DNA of 5,056 nucleotides from Planctomycetota bacterium. GTDB taxonomy: Bacteria; Planctomycetota; Planctomycetia; Pirellulales; Thermoguttaceae. Within the stretch, counting starts at the first letter, position 1. Every line of letters begins with the position of its first letter. The stretch is from contig JAEWUR010000111.1 in NCBI GenBank assembly GCA_023397045.1, forward strand, positions 1 to 5,056, written 5' to 3'. The translations under genes and the position numbers were made by a program. Below, piece by piece: positions 1-5,056 of the stretch. The notes under the pieces were generated by a model, which was not told where the DNA came from, made no database searches, and saw only the letters and a list, made by a program, of their open reading frames with translations.

Positions 1-1
1 G

Positions 2-1207
2 CAATACGGCGATGAGAACCACATCATGGACGACCTGGCGAACGTCGAGGCGACGTTTCGCGACTGGAACCAGCACTATCCGAACACGTTGGCGCACGCC
101 AACTTCTGGGGCACACAGCTGACCACCGCCGAGTTGAGCGCCTACACCGAGGCAACGAAGCCCGATTTACTCGTTTTCGATCAGTACCCCTTGCATGGAT
201 GGGGCGGCCGGGACGGCTGGTACTGGACCATGCAGAACTATCGGACCGTCGCATTGGCCGGCTACACGACCGCGTCGGGCGGCAACAGCGGGCCGTTGCC
301 GTATGGCCAGTTCCTTGACATGTATCGGCCGTCCTATTACCACTCGCTGCCGAGTGAGTCGTTTGTCCGACTGCAACAGAACGCAAGCTGGGCCTTCGGC
401 TACACTTTCACGAGCCATTTCATCTACAGTCAGCCCGCCGGTTCACCGGACTGCTGCCCGGTGCTCTTCAATTCGGAAGGCGACACGAACGTTCATTCCG
501 ACGTGTTTGAATACGTCCGGGAAGCCAATCGCCAGAGCCGTAATCTCGGTCCGGCGCTGGTGCGGATGGTCAGCACCGACATTCAGATGATCAAGGGCAC
601 GGCGTACGAAGAGTTGCCCGACGGAATCTCGCAATGGAACTGGGGCATCGTCTATCCGTGGAACAACCGAGGCACGGCGGACACGGGCGCGTATGAAGAC
701 CACATCACGTCGATCCGTCCGACGGTCTCCGAGGGCGGGGCGACCGACACCGACTATGCCGATGTGCTGATCGGCTATTTCAATCCGCTGCTGGACGACA
801 ACGAGGGCTGCACGTTCGTCGACGGCCTGCATTTCATGATCGTCAACGGCGCGTGGGGCACGAACTTCGAACCGGGCCAGCCCGGCGATCCGGCCAGCGC
901 GTCGTCGCAGTGGTATCGCATCGGCTTTGATTTCTCAGGCAGCGATTTCGACTCGTTGATTCGTTTGAGCCGCGAAACGGGCGAGGCGGAACTGGTGCCT
1001 TTGGTCTCGACAGGCGGAACGAGCTATTATCTCGATCTGAACTTGGAGGGCGGCACGGGCGACTTGTTTGGTTTCTGGAACAGTGCCAGTCCGCTGCCGA
1101 CGGTTCCGGAGCCGGGCTCGCTTTGTCTTTTGACGCTTGGCGCGTTTTGCTTGGTGATTGTTTGGATTGGACAGCGAAATAAGGGTAGAATGGACTTGCC
1201 GAGGTAA
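2..1207 (+). CDS. Secreted PEP-CTERM protein, probably carbohydrate-active (TIM-barrel-like); 5' end outside window
   Basis: The frame is open from the first full codon at base 2 to TAA 1205-1207 (about 401 residues). An ATG at 26 is not the likely start, because coding-quality sequence continues upstream of it to the edge. Numbering from base 2, residues around 53-63 (KPDLLVFDQYP) look like a barrel strand ending in an acidic residue (D60). Further on come aromatic-rich segments, including NASWAFG near 127-133 and WNWG, and then a beta-rich stretch with GGTGDLF before the C-terminus. This resembles secreted glycoside hydrolases with an accessory C-terminal beta domain, but I cannot name a family or the catalytic pair. 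The end is a clear PEP-CTERM signal: PEP at 369-371, a hydrophobic helix, then a basic tail (QRNKGR). The protein should therefore be exported and processed or anchored by an exosortase-type system. It sits 4 bp upstream of the pilin-like gene. Export and the sorting signal are firm; the enzymatic role is tentative. Confidence 0.85.
   Translation, partial: QYGDENHIMDDLANVEATFRDWNQHYPNTLAHANFWGTQLTTAELSAYTEATKPDLLVFDQYPLHGWGGRDGWYWTMQNYRTVALAGYTTASGGNSGPLPYGQFLDMYRPSYYHSLPSESFVRLQQNASWAFGYTFTSHFIYSQPAGSPDCCPVLFNSEGDTNVHSDVFEYVREANRQSRNLGPALVRMVSTDIQMIKGTAYEELPDGISQWNWGIVYPWNNRGTADTGAYEDHITSIRPTVSEGGATDTDYADVLIGYFNPLLDDNEGCTFVDGLHFMIVNGAWGTNFEPGQPGDPASASSQWYRIGFDFSGSDFDSLIRLSRETGEAELVPLVSTGGTSYYLDLNLEGGTGDLFGFWNSASPLPTVPEPGSLCLLTLGAFCLVIVWIGQRNKGRMDLPR
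1106..1183 (+). other. PEP-CTERM sorting signal of the first gene
   Basis: Pro-Glu-Pro is followed by about 17 mostly hydrophobic residues (SLCLLTLGAFCLVIVWI) and then a polar/basic stretch, QRNKGR, close to the stop codon. This is the canonical tripartite layout recognised by exosortase/EpsH-type enzymes in Gram-negative and planctomycete cells. No exosortase gene is present in this window. Confidence 0.85.
1201..1204 (+). promoter_or_regulatory. Ribosome binding site (GAGG) for the DUF1559 gene
   Basis: GAGG lies 7 bases before the ATG at 1212, inside the last sense codons of the upstream gene, whose stop is at 1205-1207. It decides the start of the DUF1559 protein. A longer frame from TTG at 1158 would add 18 residues before the positively charged pilin leader and would overlap the upstream gene, so it is rejected. 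The layout predicts translational coupling of the two genes. Confidence 0.7.
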
Positions 1208-1211
1208 TACG

Positions 1212-2186
1212 ATGAAACGCCGCACCAAAACCGTCGCGTTTACGTTGGTCGAGCTTTTGGTCGTTATTACGATCATCGGCATTTTGATCGCCTTGTTGTT
1301 GCCGGCGGTCCAAGCCGCCCGCGAGGCCGCACGGCGAATGCAATGCAGCAACAACGTGAAGCAAACCATGTTGGCCATGCACCTCTATCACGAGGCGGCC
1401 GGCCTGTTCCCGTGCGGCATTTCCGAGACGGCGGTTAATGGCAGTTTTGCGACCTGGATGGACGACGTGCTGCCCTACCTCGAACGCGAGAATCTGCAGA
1501 ACCAACTCAATCTGAAAGCAGCTTGGCCGACCCCGTACATGCAGATCAACAAGTGGGTGTTTCGGACGGTCATCAGCACATATTGTTGCCCGAGCGACGC
1601 TACCGGTGACGGCTCCGGCCGGGAGAAAGGCAGCGATTTGAAGCACAACGCCTCGGACGCCGTTGGTTTCTCGCGTTCGAACATTGTCGGCTGCTTCAAT
1701 CCCGACGGCGGCGTGTTGGAGCCCAGCAAACGGCGCGCGGTTTTCGGAAAGAACCAACGACGTTCACTCGACGATGTCGTCGACGGGACGTCGAACACGA
1801 TCATGATTTCCGAAATGATCGCCGGCCCGGATGGATCGGCCGACGCTCGTGGCCGGTGGTACTACGATTTCGGATGCCACTACGAACACTTGTACAACCC
1901 GAACTCTCCAACCGACACCATGGACGCCGGTTGGGCGTCAGACGGCCTATGCGTTCCCGACAAAGTCTATTGTGATTACAACGCAAGTTGGTGGGGGATG
2001 GTGACGTTTACGGCCAGCAGCCACCATCCCGGCGGCGTGAACGTCGGGCTGGCAGACGGCAGCGTGCGCTTCGTGAATGACACGGTCGACATCGCGGCAT
2101 GGCAGGCGGCCGCCAGCATCGATGGAGCAGGAAAAAGCGATATCGCCGGAAAGCCGTACACGGAAGAAGCGAATCCGAAGTTCTGA
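1212..2186 (+). CDS. DUF1559 domain-containing prepilin-like protein (H-X9-DG type)
   Basis: This is a complete protein of 324 residues. A short basic leader (MKRRTKTVA) is followed by the type IV pilin/type II pseudopilin N-terminus FTLVELLVVITIIGILIALL, with Glu at mature position +5 (E14), as expected for prepilin peptidase processing and N-methylation. The next segment (PAVQAAREAARRMQCSNN) is the hallmark of planctomycete DUF1559 proteins. Near the C-terminus, H272 and D282-G283 form the H-X9-DG motif typical of the family, followed by SVRFV. The length is normal for the family. The residue before the predicted cleavage site is Ala9 instead of the usual Gly. Planctomycete genomes carry many paralogues whose exact role is unknown; they are presumed to form pseudopilin-like envelope or secretion structures. 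The start is chosen from the GAGG at 1201. Family assignment is near certain; the function is inferred. Confidence 0.96.
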   Translation: MKRRTKTVAFTLVELLVVITIIGILIALLLPAVQAAREAARRMQCSNNVKQTMLAMHLYHEAAGLFPCGISETAVNGSFATWMDDVLPYLERENLQNQLNLKAAWPTPYMQINKWVFRTVISTYCCPSDATGDGSGREKGSDLKHNASDAVGFSRSNIVGCFNPDGGVLEPSKRRAVFGKNQRRSLDDVVDGTSNTIMISEMIAGPDGSADARGRWYYDFGCHYEHLYNPNSPTDTMDAGWASDGLCVPDKVYCDYNASWWGMVTFTASSHHPGGVNVGLADGSVRFVNDTVDIAAWQAAASIDGAGKSDIAGKPYTEEANPKF

Positions 2187-2190
2187 GAGA

Positions 2191-2218
2191 GTTTTCCGTT
2201 TTCAGTTGTCCGTTGTCC
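2191..2218 (+). repeat. Four tandem degenerate 7-bp repeats, GTTKTCM
   Basis: The 37-bp gap between the DUF1559 gene and the lipoprotein gene holds four consecutive heptamers: GTTTTCC, GTTTTCA, GTTGTCC and GTTGTCC, with the start of a fifth (GTTGA). The array occupies the position where a ribosome binding site for the next gene would be expected. It resembles the short tandemly repeated heptamers (with cores of the ACAACTG type) described between genes in some bacteria, especially cyanobacteria. No function can be read from the sequence. Confidence 0.75.
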
Positions 2219-2223
2219 GTTGA

Positions 2224-2661
2224 ATGCGCATGAATCGACACTGGTATTGGCTGGGTCTTGTGGCTATCGTGTCGCTGGAGGGCTGCGACTCGCGGCCGGA
2301 AACGCTGGTCGTCCAAGGGGCGGTGACGTATCAGGGGCAGGATGTGGCCTGGGGGAAGATCGACTTCATTCCGGTCGACAATACGCCCGGGGCTTCGGCC
2401 TCGTCGGCGATCACCGACGGGCGATATCGAACCGCCGACGGGTTCGGGCTACGGCCCGACGGCGTCTACGAAGTCCGCATCAAGGCCTACGAAGAAACAA
2501 CGTTCAATCGCCCCGCACCGGTCGAGCCGGGTAGGAACTCGAAGGCCTTCGTTCCAAACTATATTCCCGACGAGTACAACAGCCGATCGATGCTCAGGAT
2601 ACGCGCCGCCGATCTGCCGGATGCGAGTGCCGTCGATTTTCACCTGCCGATGCAGCCATAG
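2224..2661 (+). CDS. Small lipoprotein with carboxypeptidase-regulatory/transthyretin-like domain
   Basis: This is a complete protein of 145 residues (143 if the second ATG at 2230 is used). The N-terminus is a lipoprotein signal: a basic start (MRMNRHWYW), a hydrophobic stretch (LGLVAIVS), and a lipobox-like L18-E19-G20-C21, so Cys21 should be lipidated. Glu at -2 is atypical for a lipobox. The mature part begins with a beta pattern (LVVQGAVTYQGQDV, residues 28-41, then GKIDFIPVDN) that matches the short planctomycete lipoproteins with a carboxypeptidase regulatory-like/transthyretin-like fold. Such genes are often found directly after DUF1559 genes, as here. A GRYRT segment and a VYEVRIKAYEE strand follow, typical of the same fold. 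No catalytic residues are expected; a structural or surface-binding role is likely but unproven. No good Shine-Dalgarno sequence precedes either ATG, so the start is uncertain by two residues. Confidence 0.88.
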   Translation: MRMNRHWYWLGLVAIVSLEGCDSRPETLVVQGAVTYQGQDVAWGKIDFIPVDNTPGASASSAITDGRYRTADGFGLRPDGVYEVRIKAYEETTFNRPAPVEPGRNSKAFVPNYIPDEYNSRSMLRIRAADLPDASAVDFHLPMQP

Positions 2662-2695
2662 CGCCGCCCCAAGTTTGCCGAAACACCCTCCCGCC

Positions 2696-2702
2696 AGAAG
2701 AG
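2696..2702 (+). promoter_or_regulatory. Possible weak ribosome binding site (AGAAGAG)
   Basis: A purine stretch ends 8 bases before the ATG at 2711, in the 49-bp gap after the lipoprotein gene. It is only a partial match to the anti-Shine-Dalgarno sequence. It supports the ATG at 2711, which is also directly followed by a good signal peptide. I see no convincing promoter or hairpin terminator in the gap, which favours read-through from the upstream genes. Confidence 0.4.
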
Positions 2703-2710
2703 CGTTCACA

Positions 2711-5056
2711 ATGACGAGAGCTCGTGCCACTGTTGTCGTTTGGGTGTTGGCCGTCCCCGGGTTGTGTTTGGCCAATAGCTTCGACCTGCCGCCGCTATTG
2801 ACGTTCAACAACGGCAGCGCGGTCACGACGCCTGAACAGTGGACGCAGCGACGGGCGGAGGTGCTATCGTTGGTCAAGACGACGTTCATCGGATCCCTCC
2901 CCAGCCAGACGCCGAGTGTTATTGCCTCGCAGGTGCTCAGCTCGACCGTCGCTCCCGATGGTTCGACGCGGCGAAACATACGCCTGACCTTTGATACGCC
3001 CCACCACGCTTCGTTCGAGATGTGGATATGGACGCCGCCGGGCGCCGAACCGCATCCGTTATTGATGACCGCGCCGTACAATAAGCACCTCGACTGGGCC
3101 GAAGCGGCGCTTCAGCGTGGCTACGCAGTCGGTTTGTACCCCGGGGTTGACAGCTATCAGCACGAGCCGGCCTTTCCCGGCTACGAAAGCGTTTGGGAGT
3201 TGTTTCGCGCCGAATATCCCGCCGCCACGTGGAGCGAAATCGGCGCCAAGGCATGGTTGGCGGGGCGGGCGCTCGACTATATGCTCGATCCGGCCTCCGG
3301 ATGCAATGTCGACGCGAACGACGTCGCTATCATCGGCCACTCGCGCTATGGAAAGCAATCGCTGGTGGCGGGCGCCATCGATCCGCGGTTCACGGCCGTC
3401 GTGGCGCGCAGTGCCGGCTCGCCCGGTTCGGCGCCCTATCGTTTTGCCTCACGATCCACCTTCGGCGAAGCCCCCGCCGATTTTCCCGGCGAGTGGTTCA
3501 AGCCGAGCCTTCGGTCGTACACCGGCCGAGAGAACGAAATGCCAATCGACGCCCACGCCAGGGCGGCTCTGATCGCACCGCGAAACCTCCTATTGGATAC
3601 GGCCTACTATGACGACGGGGATTCGACCTATGCCGTCGAACGCGGCTATGATGAATCGAGCAAGGTCTACCAGTTGCTGGGCGTCGAAGACCACTATCGG
3701 GTCGACTACCGCAACGGCTGGCATAATCCAATTACGCAGGCTCAGGTGGACCGCAACATCGACTGGCTCGATGCGTCGTTCGGCCGTGGCACGGCCACCA
3801 AGAGTCTGTTTCCGCAGGAATACCTCCACAAATTCGATTGGAATGCATGGCGGTCGAAGCTCAGCCCGCAACAGACGCAAAACCCCTTTCCGAATATCAC
3901 GCCCGCCGACAATGCCGATCGAAGGGCGCGCATACAATGGGCCTTGGGAACCGCTCCAGCCAATACTCCGTTCATTGGCCAGCGCACTTTTTATACGTCT
4001 TACCAGTCGGAGCAGATCGGACACGACCGCTGGGCTGTGCAAGGCACGGCCCGAGTGCCCGTCAGCTTCGGCAACGACGTCCATGGCAACATCTACTACA
4101 ACACCCGCCGCACCGATCCGGCTCCGGTCGTCATCTGGCTGCATCCTTACTCCTATGCGACCGGGTATAACGAAGGTTACGGCGTCGAGAATACGACCGT
4201 CTATCACAGGTTGGCTCAGGAAGGCTACACCGTGCTCTGTTTCGATCAGGTCGGGTTCGGCCAACGTTTGCTCGAAGGGCGCGACTTTTACGCGAACCAT
4301 CCCCAGTGGTCAAAACTGGGCCGGATGATCGAGGACGTTCGCGCGGCGGTCGATTTTTTGGTCGACGGCGAAGGTGCGGCGCAGGGCACGATGCCAAACA
4401 TCGATCGAAGTCAGATTCATCTGCTTGGATATTCGCTCGGCGGCATGGTCGGACTCTACAGCGCCGCGCTCGATCCGCGCATCAAGAGCGCTGCTTCGTT
4501 CGATGGGTTTACGCCGATGCGAACAAATACGGATGATAAGGCAACCGGAGGCCTTGACGAGCTTTGGCTTTGGAACTCATTGCAGCCGATGATCGGACTG
4601 TTCGACGGTCATCAAGGCGAATTGCCGTACGACTTCCAAGACGTGTTGGCGTTGGTCGCGCCACGGCCGACGCTGATCTATAGCGCGACAGGCGACCGTT
4701 ATGCGGACTTCAGTGACCTGACCGCCTGCATGGACGCGGCTCGAACCTTTTGGAACCAGGCAGGCCACGGCGACCGGCTAACATGGCTTGCGCCGAACGA
4801 CTACAGCCGCTTTCAGGCGGCCCAGCAAGACGCCTACATCGCGTGGCTCGACACGGCGATCCACGCACCCGAGCCAGCATCGGCCGCCGTGCTGCTAGGC
4901 AGCCTGTTGGGAGCAACAGGTTACGCGCGGCGCGCCCGACCTGAAAAGGGTCGATGTCCCTCCCGGAAATCTCCAACACGTTTGCGGCCAAACGCCGACG
5001 AGCCGGAGTGTCATCATAGGCCGCGCACACGGGGCGGCAGTGGCGCCAGCCAATAC
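2711..5056 (+). CDS. Two-domain secreted esterase: CE15-like plus acetyl-xylan-esterase-like hydrolase, with PEP-CTERM signal; 3' end outside window
   Basis: One uninterrupted frame of 782 codons runs from ATG 2711 to the right edge with no stop. Residues 1-21 are a signal peptide, with likely cleavage after CLA. Domain 1 (about 35-350) looks like carbohydrate esterase family 15 (glucuronoyl esterase): nucleophile motif GHSRYGK with Ser211, Arg212 and Lys215; DAHARAALIAPRN at 280-292; acid candidates D301-E310; and probable catalytic His338 in GWHNP. Domain 2 (about 430-715) is another alpha/beta hydrolase: WLHPY oxyanion region (H478), DQVGFGQR at 512, GYSLGG with Ser575, FTPMR at 600, APRP at 650 and GDR with Asp662. 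This pattern recalls Abhydrolase_7/acetyl-xylan-esterase-like proteins. P720-E721-P722, a short hydrophobic helix and ARRAR form a PEP-CTERM signal. CE15 enzymes cleave esters of glucuronic acid in xylan-lignin links; domain 2 may deacetylate polysaccharide. Substrates are inferred. The frame continues about 39 residues beyond the sorting signal, which is abnormal. Confidence 0.9.
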   Translation, partial: MTRARATVVVWVLAVPGLCLANSFDLPPLLTFNNGSAVTTPEQWTQRRAEVLSLVKTTFIGSLPSQTPSVIASQVLSSTVAPDGSTRRNIRLTFDTPHHASFEMWIWTPPGAEPHPLLMTAPYNKHLDWAEAALQRGYAVGLYPGVDSYQHEPAFPGYESVWELFRAEYPAATWSEIGAKAWLAGRALDYMLDPASGCNVDANDVAIIGHSRYGKQSLVAGAIDPRFTAVVARSAGSPGSAPYRFASRSTFGEAPADFPGEWFKPSLRSYTGRENEMPIDAHARAALIAPRNLLLDTAYYDDGDSTYAVERGYDESSKVYQLLGVEDHYRVDYRNGWHNPITQAQVDRNIDWLDASFGRGTATKSLFPQEYLHKFDWNAWRSKLSPQQTQNPFPNITPADNADRRARIQWALGTAPANTPFIGQRTFYTSYQSEQIGHDRWAVQGTARVPVSFGNDVHGNIYYNTRRTDPAPVVIWLHPYSYATGYNEGYGVENTTVYHRLAQEGYTVLCFDQVGFGQRLLEGRDFYANHPQWSKLGRMIEDVRAAVDFLVDGEGAAQGTMPNIDRSQIHLLGYSLGGMVGLYSAALDPRIKSAASFDGFTPMRTNTDDKATGGLDELWLWNSLQPMIGLFDGHQGELPYDFQDVLALVAPRPTLIYSATGDRYADFSDLTACMDAARTFWNQAGHGDRLTWLAPNDYSRFQAAQQDAYIAWLDTAIHAPEPASAAVLLGSLLGATGYARRARPEKGRCPSRKSPTRLRPNADEPECHHRPRTRGGSGASQY
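4868..4939 (+). other. PEP-CTERM sorting signal of the double esterase
   Basis: P720-E721-P722-A723-S724 is followed by a hydrophobic run (AAVLLGSLLGATGY) and the basic cluster ARRAR. This is the usual PEP-CTERM layout. In the family the stop codon normally follows within a few residues of the arginines, but here the frame stays open to the window edge. Confidence 0.8.
4940..5056 (+). other. Unexplained in-frame extension after the PEP-CTERM signal; likely intergenic if a frameshift is present
   Basis: In the frame of the double esterase this stretch encodes a basic, Pro/Arg/Ser-rich, non-hydrophobic sequence with no domain I recognise. In the frame that starts one base earlier, a TGA at 4942-4944 would close the protein directly after the arginine cluster (ending ARPT), as expected for PEP-CTERM proteins. 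One base missing from the GC-rich run at about 4924-4938 would put the gene in that frame. The alternative is a true C-terminal extension. No RNA, repeat or other gene is evident here. Confidence 0.4.

Noticed and set aside
1158..1211. TTG at 1158 as an upstream start for the DUF1559 protein
   Set aside because: It would place 18 extra residues before the pilin leader and overlap the upstream gene by 50 bases. The ATG at 1212 has a GAGG at good spacing and gives a normal short basic leader.
843..1757. Long minus-strand open frame of 304 codons
   Set aside because: It lies antisense to the end of the PEP-CTERM gene and to the unmistakable DUF1559 gene. Its translation is Arg/Pro/Ser-rich with no domain or signal, as expected for a shadow in GC-rich DNA.
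2662..2710. Possible terminator or promoter between the lipoprotein gene and the esterase gene
   Set aside because: The gap is C-rich without a stable inverted repeat followed by a T run, and no -35/-10 pair stands out.
2449..3081. Minus-strand open frame of 210 codons spanning the lipoprotein/esterase junction
   Set aside because: It is antisense to two well-supported genes, and no recognisable motif or ribosome binding site is seen.
3590..4328. Overlapping open frames on both strands (236 and 239 codons) inside the double esterase
   Set aside because: The + strand frame from 2711 carries alpha/beta hydrolase motifs on both sides of this stretch without interruption, so both alternatives are shadows.
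4954..5019. Small + strand frame of 21 codons starting MSLPEIS, preceded by AAAAGGG
   Set aside because: The purine stretch is only 3 bases from the ATG, the product is very short and basic, and nothing supports translation. It could be the start of a frameshifted gene, but there is no evidence for that.
4710..5030. Minus-strand frame of 106 codons over the end of the window
   Set aside because: It overlaps the domain 2 acid region and the PEP-CTERM signal in antisense, and its translation has no family features. Only the part beyond 4945 is free of a better explanation, and it is too short to judge.

Overview
The window reads like chromosomal DNA of a planctomycete, most plausibly from the Pirellulales-type lineages. 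It is GC-rich. It carries a DUF1559 pilin-like gene with the typical planctomycete N-terminus, a short lipoprotein of the kind that often follows DUF1559 genes there, and two large secreted proteins ending in PEP-CTERM sorting signals. Assignment to the phylum is an inference from this gene combination; no rRNA or other marker is present.

Four protein-coding genes lie on the + strand and fill almost the whole window. (1) From the left edge to 1207 is the C-terminal part of a secreted, probably carbohydrate-active protein of about 401 visible residues that ends in a PEP-CTERM signal. (2) At 1212-2186 is a complete DUF1559/H-X9-DG pilin-like protein. It starts 4 bp after the first gene and its ribosome binding site lies inside that gene's last codons. 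(3) At 2224-2661 is a small lipoprotein with a carboxypeptidase-regulatory/transthyretin-like beta domain. It is preceded by a small array of degenerate 7-bp repeats. (4) From 2711 to the right edge, one uninterrupted frame of 782 codons encodes a signal peptide, a CE15-like (glucuronoyl esterase-like) hydrolase domain, a second alpha/beta hydrolase domain of an acetyl-xylan-esterase/Abhydrolase_7-like type, and a PEP-CTERM signal. The frame then continues unusually past that signal without a stop.

The spacing (4, 37 and 49 bp, all same strand) suggests one transcription unit. A working hypothesis is an exported, envelope-anchored set for attacking plant or algal polysaccharide esters: a glycosidase-like protein and a double esterase that share PEP-CTERM sorting, with a pilin-like and a lipoprotein component that may contribute to the cell-surface structure. 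The functional link is inference. The sorting signals, the pilin motif and the hydrolase motifs are visible directly. No RNA gene, mobile element, CRISPR array or convincing terminator was seen. There is no gene-free stretch longer than 300 bases.
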